Below are positions 36,414-44,913 of a DNA stretch of 64,000 nucleotides, one piece after another. The position numbers and the translations under genes are program-made. How positions within the stretch are numbered: position 1 is the stretch's first letter; every line of letters starts with the position of its first letter. Location: assembly GCF_002008225.1 (NCBI RefSeq), contig NZ_MRDH01000039.1, positions 124,001 to 188,000 of the forward strand, given 5' to 3'. The DNA comes from Agrobacterium salinitolerans. GTDB taxonomy: Bacteria; Pseudomonadota; Alphaproteobacteria; Rhizobiales; Rhizobiaceae. The notes under the pieces were generated by a model that did not search any database, had not been told where the DNA came from, and saw only the letters and a program-made list of their open reading frames with translations.

Positions 36414-37154
36414 ATGATTCTCGAAATTTGCGTGGACGATGTCGCCGGTCTGGAAGCGGCGGTCAGCGGCGGGGCCGATCGCATCGAACTTTGTGCGGCT
36501 CTTTCCGGCGGCGGTGTGACGCCCTCGGCGGGTTTCATGCAGCGTGCGGCGTCCTGCGGGTTGCCGGTGAGCGTCATGATCAGGCCGCGCGCCGGTGATT
36601 TTGTCTTCACCCGCGACGAAGCGGATGTGATGAAACGCGATATCGACGCGGCGCGTGCCGCCGGCCTTTCCGGCGTGGTGCTCGGCGCGTCGCATGGCGA
36701 TGGTTCGCTCGATATCGGCTTGCTTGAAGAACTGCGTCGTCATGCCGACGGGCTGGATGTTACGCTGCACCGGGCTTTCGATGTCGTGCCTGACATGGAA
36801 GAGGCGCTGGAAGCCGCCATCGCATTGGGGTTCTCAAGAATTCTCACCTCAGGCGGGGCGCGTTCGGCGCTTGAAGGGATTGAGGCTCTGGCCCACCTGT
36901 CCGAGACGGCGGCAAGCCGCATCGTCATCATGCCCGGCGCCGGGGTGCGTCCGCAGAGCGTTCAGACATTGCTGGATCGCTTTCCGATAACGGAAATCCA
37001 CGCATCCTGTTCCGCCGTTCCATCCTATGATCCGGACAGCAGGGTGGCGAAGCTCGGTTTCACCGGCGCAGGGCGCAAGATTACCGATGAGGCGGCGGTT
37101 CGCGAGTTGAAGACGATCCTCACCGCTCATCATAAAGGCGGCGCAGCGCTCTAG
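36414..37154 (+). CDS. cutC: CutC-family protein
   Basis: A 246-residue TIM-barrel protein of the CutC family, historically linked to copper handling but without an established biochemical activity in bacteria. The N-terminus has LEICVDDVAGLEAAVSGGAD and RIELCAALSGGGVTPSAGF. PVSVMIRPRAGDFVFTRDEA, VVLGASHGDGSLDIG, VTLHRAFDVVPD, RILTSGGARSALEG and MPGAGVRPQSVQTLL follow. ATG 36414 is preceded by AAGAGG; the ATG at 36399 is in frame but overlaps that site. It is the last gene of the RpiR operon, an amino-sugar setting that argues against a copper role here (inference). Its 3' end overlaps the convergent glycosyltransferase gene by 35 bases. Confidence 0.93.
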   Translation: MILEICVDDVAGLEAAVSGGADRIELCAALSGGGVTPSAGFMQRAASCGLPVSVMIRPRAGDFVFTRDEADVMKRDIDAARAAGLSGVVLGASHGDGSLDIGLLEELRRHADGLDVTLHRAFDVVPDMEEALEAAIALGFSRILTSGGARSALEGIEALAHLSETAASRIVIMPGAGVRPQSVQTLLDRFPITEIHASCSAVPSYDPDSRVAKLGFTGAGRKITDEAAVRELKTILTAHHKGGAAL

Positions 37155-38271
37155 CTGTTCCGGCCGCGCCATCGAGATCGAGCGCGATCGTGCCGGGCGC
37201 CGGTAGGGAGAATGCCGTCTTGATGGCATCGGCCATCGCTTGCGCCGAAATATCCTTCTCCTCCAGCACATACGCCAGCCCCAGCCGCGCCAGCCGTTCG
37301 GCGCGGGCGCTCTGTTCGGTTTCGCCTCCGGCTGCGAAGGGGATCAGAAGCGAGCGGCATTTTGCCTGAAGAATATCGCAGACGGTGTTGTAGCCGGCCT
37401 GTGAAATCGAAAGCCGTGCGCCGGCGAGCAAACTTGCGAAATCCTTGCGGAAACGGAAGACGGACACATTGTCCGCCGCCTGCGCCGAGATTGCATCGAA
37501 ATCCGCCTGCGGCATGTTGGGACCGGTCACGAGGCACCAGTTCTTGATGCCATCCAGTAGATGGGCAGCCTCGAGAGCAGCCCGGATGAGTTCGGCGCCA
37601 ACGGCGCCTCCGCCTGCGGAAACCACGATATCGAATTTTTCCGCCGGTTCCGGCGGCGGAAGAGGAGCGACGAGGCCGGTATAGACGATGCGCTGCCTGA
37701 TCTCGCCTGCGAGGGGAAAAGTGTCTTCCAGCCGGGCAAAATCCGGATCGCCATGGACGAGCACCGCATCGAAATGTTTCTTAACCAGCGACACGGTCTC
37801 TTCATCCCGTCCGGGTTTCGTCTTTTCTTGCAAGATATCGCGCAGCGACGCCATGACGAGCGGGCGCGGTTCGCTGTCTTCTATCTCATCGAGAAGCGGC
37901 AGCAATTCGAAACGCACCTGCCTGCGGCCGAACGGGAAGGCTTCAATGATAACGATATCGGGTTTGGCGCCGTGATAGGCCCCGATAAGCATGTCGGTTC
38001 TCAGCCTCTTGAAGTCGTCGTCCACCGGTTTGCCGGAACTGTCGACCAGGCCGGCAAAGCTGCCGTCGCTGACGGCGATGGGCGGCAATTCGACATGGCG
38101 GATGCCCTCGCCCGGAAAGCCCGGAACAGGCGTGCCGCCCGTGACCAGCACGACATCGAAACCGTTCGCCTGAAGGGCGTTGGCAATGCGGCTGGCGCGG
38201 GCGATATGGCCGATGCCGAGAAGGTGCTGGACGTAGAAGAAGACGCAGGGGCGTTTTTCCGTATCGGTCAT
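37120..38271 (-). CDS. GT28-like glycosyltransferase (first of two paralogues)
   Basis: A 383-residue predicted glycosyltransferase with the two-Rossmann GT-B architecture. The N-terminal motif VQHLLGIGHIARASRIANAL (GxGHxxR) is the acceptor-side loop seen in MurG/GT28-like enzymes. The C-terminal donor domain has VVSAGGGAVGAELIRAALEA and ARLSISQAGYNTVCDILQAK, then CRSLLIPF and ETEQSARAERLARLGLAYVL. ATG 38271 overlaps the stop of the preceding GT4 gene by four bases (ATGA). A longer open frame upstream of it lies inside that gene and is not real. It shares the GYNTVC[DE]IL and GHxxR motifs with the gene at 39559, so the two are paralogues. Sugar and acceptor are unknown. It is the last gene of the three-gene minus-strand operon and overlaps cutC convergently. 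Confidence 0.86.
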   Translation of the reverse strand: MTDTEKRPCVFFYVQHLLGIGHIARASRIANALQANGFDVVLVTGGTPVPGFPGEGIRHVELPPIAVSDGSFAGLVDSSGKPVDDDFKRLRTDMLIGAYHGAKPDIVIIEAFPFGRRQVRFELLPLLDEIEDSEPRPLVMASLRDILQEKTKPGRDEETVSLVKKHFDAVLVHGDPDFARLEDTFPLAGEIRQRIVYTGLVAPLPPPEPAEKFDIVVSAGGGAVGAELIRAALEAAHLLDGIKNWCLVTGPNMPQADFDAISAQAADNVSVFRFRKDFASLLAGARLSISQAGYNTVCDILQAKCRSLLIPFAAGGETEQSARAERLARLGLAYVLEEKDISAQAMADAIKTAFSLPAPGTIALDLDGAAGTARALRRLYDER

Positions 38272-39515
38272 GGCGTTTTTTCCCACTCTTTCTCGAACAG
38301 GGCCTTCAGCTCGATAATGCTGGTGCGATGGTCGAAGGCGGTGCGCACACGGTCTTCGGCGGCGCTGCCAAGACGCTGGCGCAATTGCGGATCGGTGATG
38401 GCCATGCGCAGCGCCTCTGCGAAAGCGGCCGGGTTTTCCGGTTCCGTCAGCAGGCCGTTTTGACCGCTGACGAAAAACTCCGGTATCCCGGAAATATTGG
38501 TGGAGATGCAGGTCAGCGCCTGGCTCGCGGCCTCGACCAGCACATTTGGCAGGCCGTCGCGGTCGCCATCGCTGGTGATGCGGCAAGCTAGAGCGAAGAG
38601 GTCCGCTTCGCGATAGTTCTCCAGCACCTGTTTCTGGTCCATGGCCCCGGTCCAGACGATCCTGTCGGCGACGCCGAGTTCGTCTGCGAGTTTCTTCAGT
38701 CCGCCCAGTTCATCGCCGCCGCCGATATGGGTGAAGCGCCAATGCATATCCTGCGGCAGCGAGGCGAGCGCACGCAGGAGAATATCGATGCCCTTTTTCT
38801 TGACCGCCCGGCCGACGCTCAAAATCCTCACCGGATCTTTGGCGTCTGAACCGTCTCTTGCCGTTCGCGACGTGTCGAAATGCGGGAAACGGGTGAGATC
38901 GAGGCCATGATAGCTCAGATGCACATTCCGCCGGGCCCCGGAAAGGGTCTGCAGATGCTGGAAGCCGCCAGCGGTGCAGGTCACCGCCCAGCGCGCGCTT
39001 TGCAGTTTGGCGGCAAGGTCGCGGTCGCTGGAGGTCCAGATGTCCTTGGCGTGGGCTGAAATCGTCCAGGGCGTGCCGGTGATGAGGTGAGTATAGGCGG
39101 CGACCGAGGCGGGGGTGTGGATGAAATGGACATGCAGCCATTCGGCATCTTCAGGCCATTCATGCGCGAGCACCGCAGCCTGTCCGAAACGGCGGAAGCG
39201 ATTGCGGCTGAGATCATGCGGCAGATCGTTGAAAAAGCGGCGAAGCGCCTTGGTGAAGCCCGGCTTCCCGCGGCACGCCCAAAGCGCCTTCAAAACCCGT
39301 AGCGGCTCCTCATGCAGATATTCCGGCAAGTATGTCACGGGCGCGCGGATTTCATCGTGAACGGGGTGGCGCTTTTTATCCGTCGGACGGCGCATCGACA
39401 TGAGTTCGAGCTTCAGCCCGGCCTTCTCCAGTCCCAGAAGTTCCTGGGCGATGAACGTCTCGGACAGGCGCGGATAGCCCTTGAGGAGCACCACGATTTT
39501 TTTTGTATCGGTCAC
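38268..39515 (-). CDS. Glycosyltransferase family 4
   Basis: A 415-residue retaining GT-B transferase. The N-terminus IVVLLKGYPRLSETFIAQEL resembles the colanic-acid/exopolysaccharide GT4 enzymes (the YPRxSETFI motif). TPWTISAHAKDIWTSSDRDL and RNVHLSYHGLDLTRFP lie in the middle. The donor site is ILSVGRAVKKKGIDILLRAL followed by RITSDGDRDGLPNVLVEAAS, which holds the E-x7-E motif in the form DGLPNVLVEAASQALTCIST. It is flanked on both sides by the two GT28-like genes on the same strand: 43 bases after the upstream one and overlapping the downstream one by four. A role in building a surface glycan is likely; the product is unknown. Confidence 0.9.
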   Translation of the reverse strand: MTDTKKIVVLLKGYPRLSETFIAQELLGLEKAGLKLELMSMRRPTDKKRHPVHDEIRAPVTYLPEYLHEEPLRVLKALWACRGKPGFTKALRRFFNDLPHDLSRNRFRRFGQAAVLAHEWPEDAEWLHVHFIHTPASVAAYTHLITGTPWTISAHAKDIWTSSDRDLAAKLQSARWAVTCTAGGFQHLQTLSGARRNVHLSYHGLDLTRFPHFDTSRTARDGSDAKDPVRILSVGRAVKKKGIDILLRALASLPQDMHWRFTHIGGGDELGGLKKLADELGVADRIVWTGAMDQKQVLENYREADLFALACRITSDGDRDGLPNVLVEAASQALTCISTNISGIPEFFVSGQNGLLTEPENPAAFAEALRMAITDPQLRQRLGSAAEDRVRTAFDHRTSIIELKALFEKEWEKTP

Positions 39516-39558
39516 GTTGCGCGTGTCTCTTTTGAAGCCGTGTTTGTCGGGGAACCGG

Positions 39559-40767
39559 TCACGCGGAGAGCGTAATCGGTGCCTTATCGCTTTCGGGCGG
39601 CAGCCATTCGGCTATCCGGCGCGATATGTTTTCAAGACCGTCCAGCTTCAGCCCGCACGCATTGACGGAGGGCGGCGCGCGGTGCGGCAGGGCTTTCAGA
39701 GCCGCGGCCATTTTTGCCGGGTTTTCGGCATCTTCCGGCAGAAGCATGTCGAAAAGACCAAGCTCCGAGGCGCGACTGGCGCGGATAAGCTGCTCTTCGC
39801 GCGGCACCGTGCGCGGTACAACGAGGGCGGGTTTGTCGAAGGACAATATTTCGCAGACGGTGTTGTAGCCGCCCATGGAGACAACGGCCTGGGCCCCGGC
39901 GACGAGGTCTTCCATGCGGTTGTCGAATTCGATGATCTCGATATGCGGGATATCGGCAACGCTGCTCATGAAGCGCTGGCGCTGATCCGCCGGCATATAG
40001 GGGCCGAGCACGACAAGCGCCTTATGGGTCAGTTCCGGGTCATGGCGATAGGCATTGATGACGTCATCGATCAATTCACTGCCATCGCCGCCGCCGCCGG
40101 TGGTGATGAGAAGATAATCGCCTTCCGGCCGATGCGCCACGGTTTCGGCCTGCGTTTTGGATCGTTGCAGAAAGCCCACGAAATCCATCTTGTCGCGCAC
40201 GGTCTGCGGAACGTCGAGCCCTGTCAGGGGGTCGTGGAAATCGGGTGGGCCATAGACCCAGACATGGTCATAGAACTGGCCGATCTTGGTCATGACGTTG
40301 TTGCGTTTCCACTCCGCCTCAAGCAGCTGCGGCGCGTCCATGACGTCGCGCAGGCCGATGACGAGCTTGGTGCCCTGTCCCTTGAGATAGGCAAGCGTTT
40401 CCTCCACCTCGCCGCGCAGGCCCATGGGCTCCTTGTCGACGATGAAGATATCCGGCTGGAAGCTTTCGGCGGTGTGGTAGATGATGGAGCGGCGCATCTT
40501 CAACGTTTCCTGAAGATCGATATGCCTGTCCATGGACGTATATTCGCCGTTGCGCAGCTTGATGACGCTCGGGATTTTCACGAAATCGACGCGGGCGCGG
40601 TAATCGAAAGCGCCGGCAATCGTCGCGCCGGAAATGATGAGGACGTTGAGGCCGCGATAATCCTCCACCAGAGCATGCGCGATGGTGCGACACCGCCGCA
40701 GATGCCCGAGCCCGAAGGAATCGTGGCTGTACATGAGAATACGCGCGTCGTTCAAACGGGAGGTCAT
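39559..40767 (-). CDS. GT28-like glycosyltransferase (second paralogue)
   Basis: A 402-residue GT-B protein with DARILMYSHDSFGLGHLRRC followed by RTIAHAL, again a GxGHxxR acceptor loop. The donor half carries LLITTGGGGDGSELIDDVIN, KALVVLGPYMP, AQAVVSMGGYNTVCEILSFD, KPALVVPRTVPREEQLIRAS and RASELGLF. It matches the gene at 37120 in domain order and key motifs. ATG 40767 has AGAGG eight bases upstream; the GTG at 40776 overlaps that site. It is first in the three-transferase operon, 72 bases after the stop of an ABC permease gene on the same strand. Substrate unknown. Confidence 0.86.
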   Translation of the reverse strand: MTSRLNDARILMYSHDSFGLGHLRRCRTIAHALVEDYRGLNVLIISGATIAGAFDYRARVDFVKIPSVIKLRNGEYTSMDRHIDLQETLKMRRSIIYHTAESFQPDIFIVDKEPMGLRGEVEETLAYLKGQGTKLVIGLRDVMDAPQLLEAEWKRNNVMTKIGQFYDHVWVYGPPDFHDPLTGLDVPQTVRDKMDFVGFLQRSKTQAETVAHRPEGDYLLITTGGGGDGSELIDDVINAYRHDPELTHKALVVLGPYMPADQRQRFMSSVADIPHIEIIEFDNRMEDLVAGAQAVVSMGGYNTVCEILSFDKPALVVPRTVPREEQLIRASRASELGLFDMLLPEDAENPAKMAAALKALPHRAPPSVNACGLKLDGLENISRRIAEWLPPESDKAPITLSA

Positions 40768-40839
40768 GGGCCACACCTCTTTTTGCCTTTCACAAAAAAG
40801 GCGATGGCGGAAGGGCAGTTTATCAAAGGGTGTTCCATT

Positions 40840-42015
40840 TTATCTGAAGGGATCCGCAGCATCACGTAGTCCGTCACCGAAGAAATTAAAGGCCAGAATG
40901 ACGAGAACGACCGGGATCGTCGGGATGAGAAGCCATGGATATAGCGCAATGACGCTGACGCTGCGCGCCTCCGTGAGCAGAATTCCCCAACTTGTGATCG
41001 GTGGTCTGAGACCGAGGCCGAGGAAGCTCAGGGCGGTCTCGCCGAGAATCATGCCGGGTATCGTCAGAGTGGCCGATGCGATCAAGTGTGACATGAAGCC
41101 GGGAATAAGGTGTCTGCCGATAATGCGCGGCGTGCCGGCACCCATTAATTGTGCAGACAAAACATAGTCTTCTTCGCGAAGCGCCAGAAGTTTCGAGCGC
41201 ACGGCGCGTGCAAGGCCCGTCCAGTCCAGCATGCCGAGAATGATGGTGATGCCGAGATAGACAAGGATCGGGCTCCAGGTCACCGGCATGATTGCGGCGA
41301 GCGCCAGCCACAGCGGAATGCTGGGAATGGATTGCAGCACTTCGATGATGCGCTGGACGATCAGGTCAAACGTGCCGCCGCGATAGCCCGCCAGACCGCC
41401 GATCACAATGCCGAGAACGAAGCTCATGGCGACGCCGAGAAGGCCGATGGTCAGCGAAATGCGCGCACCATAGATGATGCGCGACAGCACGTCACGCCCG
41501 AGACGATCCGTGCCGAGCAGGAACAATTCACCACCCTCCGCTGGGCAGACGAGATGGGTTCTGCCCTCGAACATGCCCCAGAAGCGATAGGTATCGCCTT
41601 TGCAGAAGAAACGCAGCGGCTGGATATCCGTCGGGACATCCCGATAGATCCGTCTCAGATTGTCCATGTCGAGCGTCATTTCCCGGCCGTAAACGAAGGG
41701 GCCGACAAATTTTCCATCATTGAACAGGTGAATGGCCTGCGGAGGGGCGTAGATATTTTCAATATTGCGGGTGTGGAGATTATAGGGCGCCAGAAACTCG
41801 CAGATCAGGATCGAAAGATAAAGCACCACCAGAAAGACGCCGGACCACACGGCGATCTTGTGCTGACGGAACTGCCACCACATGAGGCGCAGCTGCGAGG
41901 CCTTGCTGAAGGCGGCCATTCCAGATGTGTTGGGTTCGATCAGCGAAGGATCGAAGGGTGCGGTCGAGACGTAATGGGGCAGCGTTTCGCCGGGTTTCGG
42001 AATGGATGAAGTCAT
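40840..42015 (-). CDS. Peptide/oligosaccharide ABC transporter permease (DppC/YejE type)
   Basis: A 391-residue inner-membrane permease of the Dpp/Opp class. The first span (IAVWSGVFLVVLYLSILICE) is followed by an unusually long periplasmic loop of about 100 residues, as in YejE-type proteins. Then FLLGTDRLGRDVLSRIIYGA, further spans, and the EAA-type loop LREEDYVLSAQLMGAGTPRI followed by IGRHLIPG. The C-terminus LILAFNFFGDGLRDAADPF is the usual closing motif of DppC-like subunits. ATG 42015 overlaps the stop of the partner permease gene by four bases. It is last in the ATPase-binding protein-permease-permease operon. Confidence 0.93.
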   Translation of the reverse strand: MTSSIPKPGETLPHYVSTAPFDPSLIEPNTSGMAAFSKASQLRLMWWQFRQHKIAVWSGVFLVVLYLSILICEFLAPYNLHTRNIENIYAPPQAIHLFNDGKFVGPFVYGREMTLDMDNLRRIYRDVPTDIQPLRFFCKGDTYRFWGMFEGRTHLVCPAEGGELFLLGTDRLGRDVLSRIIYGARISLTIGLLGVAMSFVLGIVIGGLAGYRGGTFDLIVQRIIEVLQSIPSIPLWLALAAIMPVTWSPILVYLGITIILGMLDWTGLARAVRSKLLALREEDYVLSAQLMGAGTPRIIGRHLIPGFMSHLIASATLTIPGMILGETALSFLGLGLRPPITSWGILLTEARSVSVIALYPWLLIPTIPVVLVILAFNFFGDGLRDAADPFR

Positions 42016-43010
42016 TTGACGTTACCACCTCCGAAGCGGATTCTCGGGTCGAGTATGGCAAGGGCAATATCCGACACCAGAACGCCGATCACCGTCAGGA
42101 ATGCCAGGAACATCAGGAACGAACCGGCCAGATACATATCCTGGCTCTGCAACGCCCTGATGAGCATGGGGCCAGTGGTTTCGAGTGATAGGACGACAGC
42201 GGTGATTTCCGCGCCTGATATGATAGCGGGCAGGATCGAACCGATATCTGAGATGAAGAAATTCAGCGCCATGCGCAGCGGATATTTGGTCAGCACCTTG
42301 AAGGGGTGCAGCCCCTTGGCGCGGGCGGTGACCACATATTGTTTCTGCAATTCGTCGAGCAGATTGGCGCGCAGGCGGCGAATCATGCCGGCGGTGCCCG
42401 CCGTTCCGATGATGAGGACGGGAATCCAGATATGTTCGAGGATCGATTTGAACTTCGCCCAGCTCATCGCCTGGTTCAGATATTCCCGGTCCATCAGATG
42501 GCCGATGGAGATGCCGAACCAGATATTGGCGAAATACATCAGGATCAGCGCCAGCATGAAGTTGGGAATGGCGATGCCGAGCAGGCCGAGGAAGGTGAGG
42601 CCATAATCGCCCCAGCTATATTTATGCGTGGCGGAGTAGATGCCGATCGGGAAGGCGATAAGCCAGGTGACGATGATGGTGACGAAGGAGACGAGCACCG
42701 TCAGCCACAGGCGGTCTCCCACCACATCGCTGACCGGCAGCTGATATTCGAAGGAATAACCGAAATCGCCGACCAGCATTCCGGTTGCCCAGCGGAAATA
42801 ACGGATCGGGGCTGGCTGGTCGAAACCGTAACGGGTGCGCAGCTCCTCGATTTCGGCAAGGTTTGCCGTTTCGCCCATGGCGCGTAGCTCGGCGACATAG
42901 CTTTCGAAATAATCGCCCGGCGGCAGCTCGATGATGGTGAAAACCAGCATCGAGATCAGGATTAGCGTGGGGATCATGACGAGGACGCGCTTTAAAATAT
43001 ACCGCAGCAT
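42012..43010 (-). CDS. Peptide/oligosaccharide ABC transporter permease (DppB type)
   Basis: A 332-residue permease starting MLRYILKRVLVMIPTLILIS, the canonical DppB/YejB N-terminus. It continues with PPGDYFESYVAELRAMGETA, RYGFDQPAPIRYFRWATGML and GDFGYSFEYQLPVSDVVGDR. The EAA-like loop is YVVTARAKGLHPFKVLTKYP followed by LRMALN, and the C-terminus holds SQDMYLAGSFLMFLAFLTVI. The stop of the binding-protein gene is one base from its start region and its own stop overlaps the second permease start, so all are tightly coupled. It forms the channel with the DppC-type subunit. Confidence 0.93.
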   Translation of the reverse strand: MLRYILKRVLVMIPTLILISMLVFTIIELPPGDYFESYVAELRAMGETANLAEIEELRTRYGFDQPAPIRYFRWATGMLVGDFGYSFEYQLPVSDVVGDRLWLTVLVSFVTIIVTWLIAFPIGIYSATHKYSWGDYGLTFLGLLGIAIPNFMLALILMYFANIWFGISIGHLMDREYLNQAMSWAKFKSILEHIWIPVLIIGTAGTAGMIRRLRANLLDELQKQYVVTARAKGLHPFKVLTKYPLRMALNFFISDIGSILPAIISGAEITAVVLSLETTGPMLIRALQSQDMYLAGSFLMFLAFLTVIGVLVSDIALAILDPRIRFGGGNVK

Positions 43011-43011
43011 A

Positions 43012-44913
43012 TCAGGCGTCTCCGTCGTACCAGAAGCTATCCGGCATATAGACGCCGAGATAGGATGTGGGCTCGTAACCGAAAAGCGCTTTTTCCGGCA
43101 CGTTTCGCATGCGTTTGACGTGAACGACGGGTTGCAGCGCGCCGTTGACGATGCCGATGGAAAATACCTGCTGCGTATAAATCTCCAGCATTTCCAGCCA
43201 GATGGCCTCGCGCTCTTCCTCGGTGACGCTTCTGCGCCATTTTTTCAGCAGATCGAGCAGGTGCGCCGCCTCCGGCAGATCGGGCTCCTTGCCCTCGCGG
43301 CCGCCCGAAAGATAATGCACACCCCAGACCGGCCATTGCAGCTGGTCATCGCCGGTGGGGGCGAGGCCGGAAGGCAGCATGTCTGGTGTCGGAACACCGT
43401 TGTCCATGCCCATCCAAACGGACATCAGCACTTCGCCGCCCATGGCGCGCTTGCGGAAGACATCGCGCTGGGTGGGGCGGACGGAAACCGCAATACCGAT
43501 ATGTCGCCAGTGATCCGTCACCAGTTCCATCACGTCGGTTTCGAGCGTGCTTTCGCCTGTCGTCTCGACGATGATGTAAGCCGGGCGGCCATCGGGCAGA
43601 AGGCGCAAGCCCGCGTCATCGCGCTTGTCGAGACCGGCTTCATCAAGCAGCCGGTTGGCGGTTGCGCGGTCAAATGCGCTCCAGGCATCGGCAAATTCCT
43701 GCCGGTAAAGCGAGCTTTCCGGGAGCACGGTATCGGCACTTTCCTTTGCCAGCCCGTAAAAGCAGACCATGTTGATTTCGTGCCGGTTGATCGCGAGCGA
43801 CAGCGCCCGGCGCACGCGCACATCCTGAAAAGCGCTGCGCCAGACCGCGTCGGCGCAATTGAGATTGGGCAAAAGCGCGATGCGTGAGCCCTGAGAGCGC
43901 TTGTAGAGGTTTACCTTCAGGGGAAAGCGCTTTTCGGCATCCTTCAGGAAGGTGTAATCGGCGAAATCGAGGCCGAAATATTGCAGGTCGCTATCGCCCG
44001 ATGCCGTCTTGGCCGAGATGATATCGGAGGAGGTGACGTTGAGCAGGAAACGGTCGAGATAGGGCAGCTGCAGGCCGTTTTCGTCGACCCGGTGATAATA
44101 GGGGTTGCGTTCGAACACGAACTGCTCAGAGGGCGGCGCGGTGGTGTTGCGCCAAGCATCCAGGGTCGGCAGATCGGGATTTTCGGGCCGCACCTGCCGC
44201 GACATCTTGATATGCAGCCCGCTCCAGTCATCCGTCTTGTTTTTCTTGATCAGCTTGGCGAGCTTTTCCGCCGTCTGATATTTGATGTGGAACTGTTTCA
44301 TATAGGCGGCGGGCAGGAACAGCCGCGCCGGTGAGGCCGCTGCGAGTTTCGCCAGAAAATCCGGATTGGGGCCATCCCAGGTGTAGCGCACCGTCTGCCG
44401 GTCGATGACTTCGATAAGCGGCGGCTTCTCGTTGACCAGAAGTTCGATCGGCGGGCCGCCCTTGTGGATTTCCCTGTTGAGGGCGACGTCCTCCCAGAAA
44501 TAGCGGAAATCCTCGGAGGTGAAATCGCTGCCGTCGGACCATTTGTGGCCCTCGCGCAGCTTGAAGGTGAAGATGCGTTCTTCCTGAACCTCGTAACTTT
44601 CGAGGATATCCGGATGCAGCTCGAATTTTTCGTCATAACCGACAAGACGGGCATAGCTGCTGATCGGCATCAGGCGAATGTCGCGCTGGCCGCCAATGAG
44701 CATACGCACCGAGCCGCCATGTTTTCCCGGCTCGCGGCCAAGCGCTTTCATGTCAATGACACGCGGGTTTTTCGGCAGGCGCTCGGCCACGTCGGGCAAT
44801 TCACCCTTTTCCCGTTTTTCCTTGAAATAGCTGGGGTCGGTGTAGGCGGCCCGCGCATAGGCCGGCAGGAAGACGGAAGCCAAGAGGGCAAGGGTGGTGC
44901 GACGCGTGATCAA
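43012..44913 (-). CDS. Family 5 extracellular solute-binding protein with Tat-like signal
   Basis: A 633-residue periplasmic binding protein of the peptide/oligosaccharide class, longer than DppA and close to YejA size. The N-terminus MITRRTTLALLASVFLPAYA carries a twin-arginine pair ahead of the hydrophobic stretch, so Tat export is possible. Family features include FTFKLREGHKWSDGSDFTSE, DFRYFWEDVALNREIHKGGP, DVRVRRALSLAINRHEINMV and LDEAGLDKRDDAGLRLLPDG. Its start overlaps the fused ATPase gene stop by four bases. The cargo could be an oligopeptide, a cell-wall peptide or an oligosaccharide; neighbouring glycan genes do not settle it. Confidence 0.92.
   Translation of the reverse strand: MITRRTTLALLASVFLPAYARAAYTDPSYFKEKREKGELPDVAERLPKNPRVIDMKALGREPGKHGGSVRMLIGGQRDIRLMPISSYARLVGYDEKFELHPDILESYEVQEERIFTFKLREGHKWSDGSDFTSEDFRYFWEDVALNREIHKGGPPIELLVNEKPPLIEVIDRQTVRYTWDGPNPDFLAKLAAASPARLFLPAAYMKQFHIKYQTAEKLAKLIKKNKTDDWSGLHIKMSRQVRPENPDLPTLDAWRNTTAPPSEQFVFERNPYYHRVDENGLQLPYLDRFLLNVTSSDIISAKTASGDSDLQYFGLDFADYTFLKDAEKRFPLKVNLYKRSQGSRIALLPNLNCADAVWRSAFQDVRVRRALSLAINRHEINMVCFYGLAKESADTVLPESSLYRQEFADAWSAFDRATANRLLDEAGLDKRDDAGLRLLPDGRPAYIIVETTGESTLETDVMELVTDHWRHIGIAVSVRPTQRDVFRKRAMGGEVLMSVWMGMDNGVPTPDMLPSGLAPTGDDQLQWPVWGVHYLSGGREGKEPDLPEAAHLLDLLKKWRRSVTEEEREAIWLEMLEIYTQQVFSIGIVNGALQPVVHVKRMRNVPEKALFGYEPTSYLGVYMPDSFWYDGDA

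Noticed and set aside
38272-38586. An upstream extension of the GT28-like gene at 37120 giving a 488-residue protein
   Set aside because: The extra residues lie inside the GT4 gene in another frame, are Arg/Pro-rich, and the ATGA overlap at 38268-38271 gives a normal coupled start.
40785-40802. A GCCTTT/AAAGGC hairpin between the permease and glycosyltransferase genes, considered as a terminator
   Set aside because: The stem has six base pairs and is followed by A-rich sequence, not T-rich, in the transcribed direction.
39481-40869. A 462-codon open frame on the plus strand opposite the GT28-like gene
   Set aside because: It is the mirror of a well-supported glycosyltransferase and crosses the gap into a permease gene.
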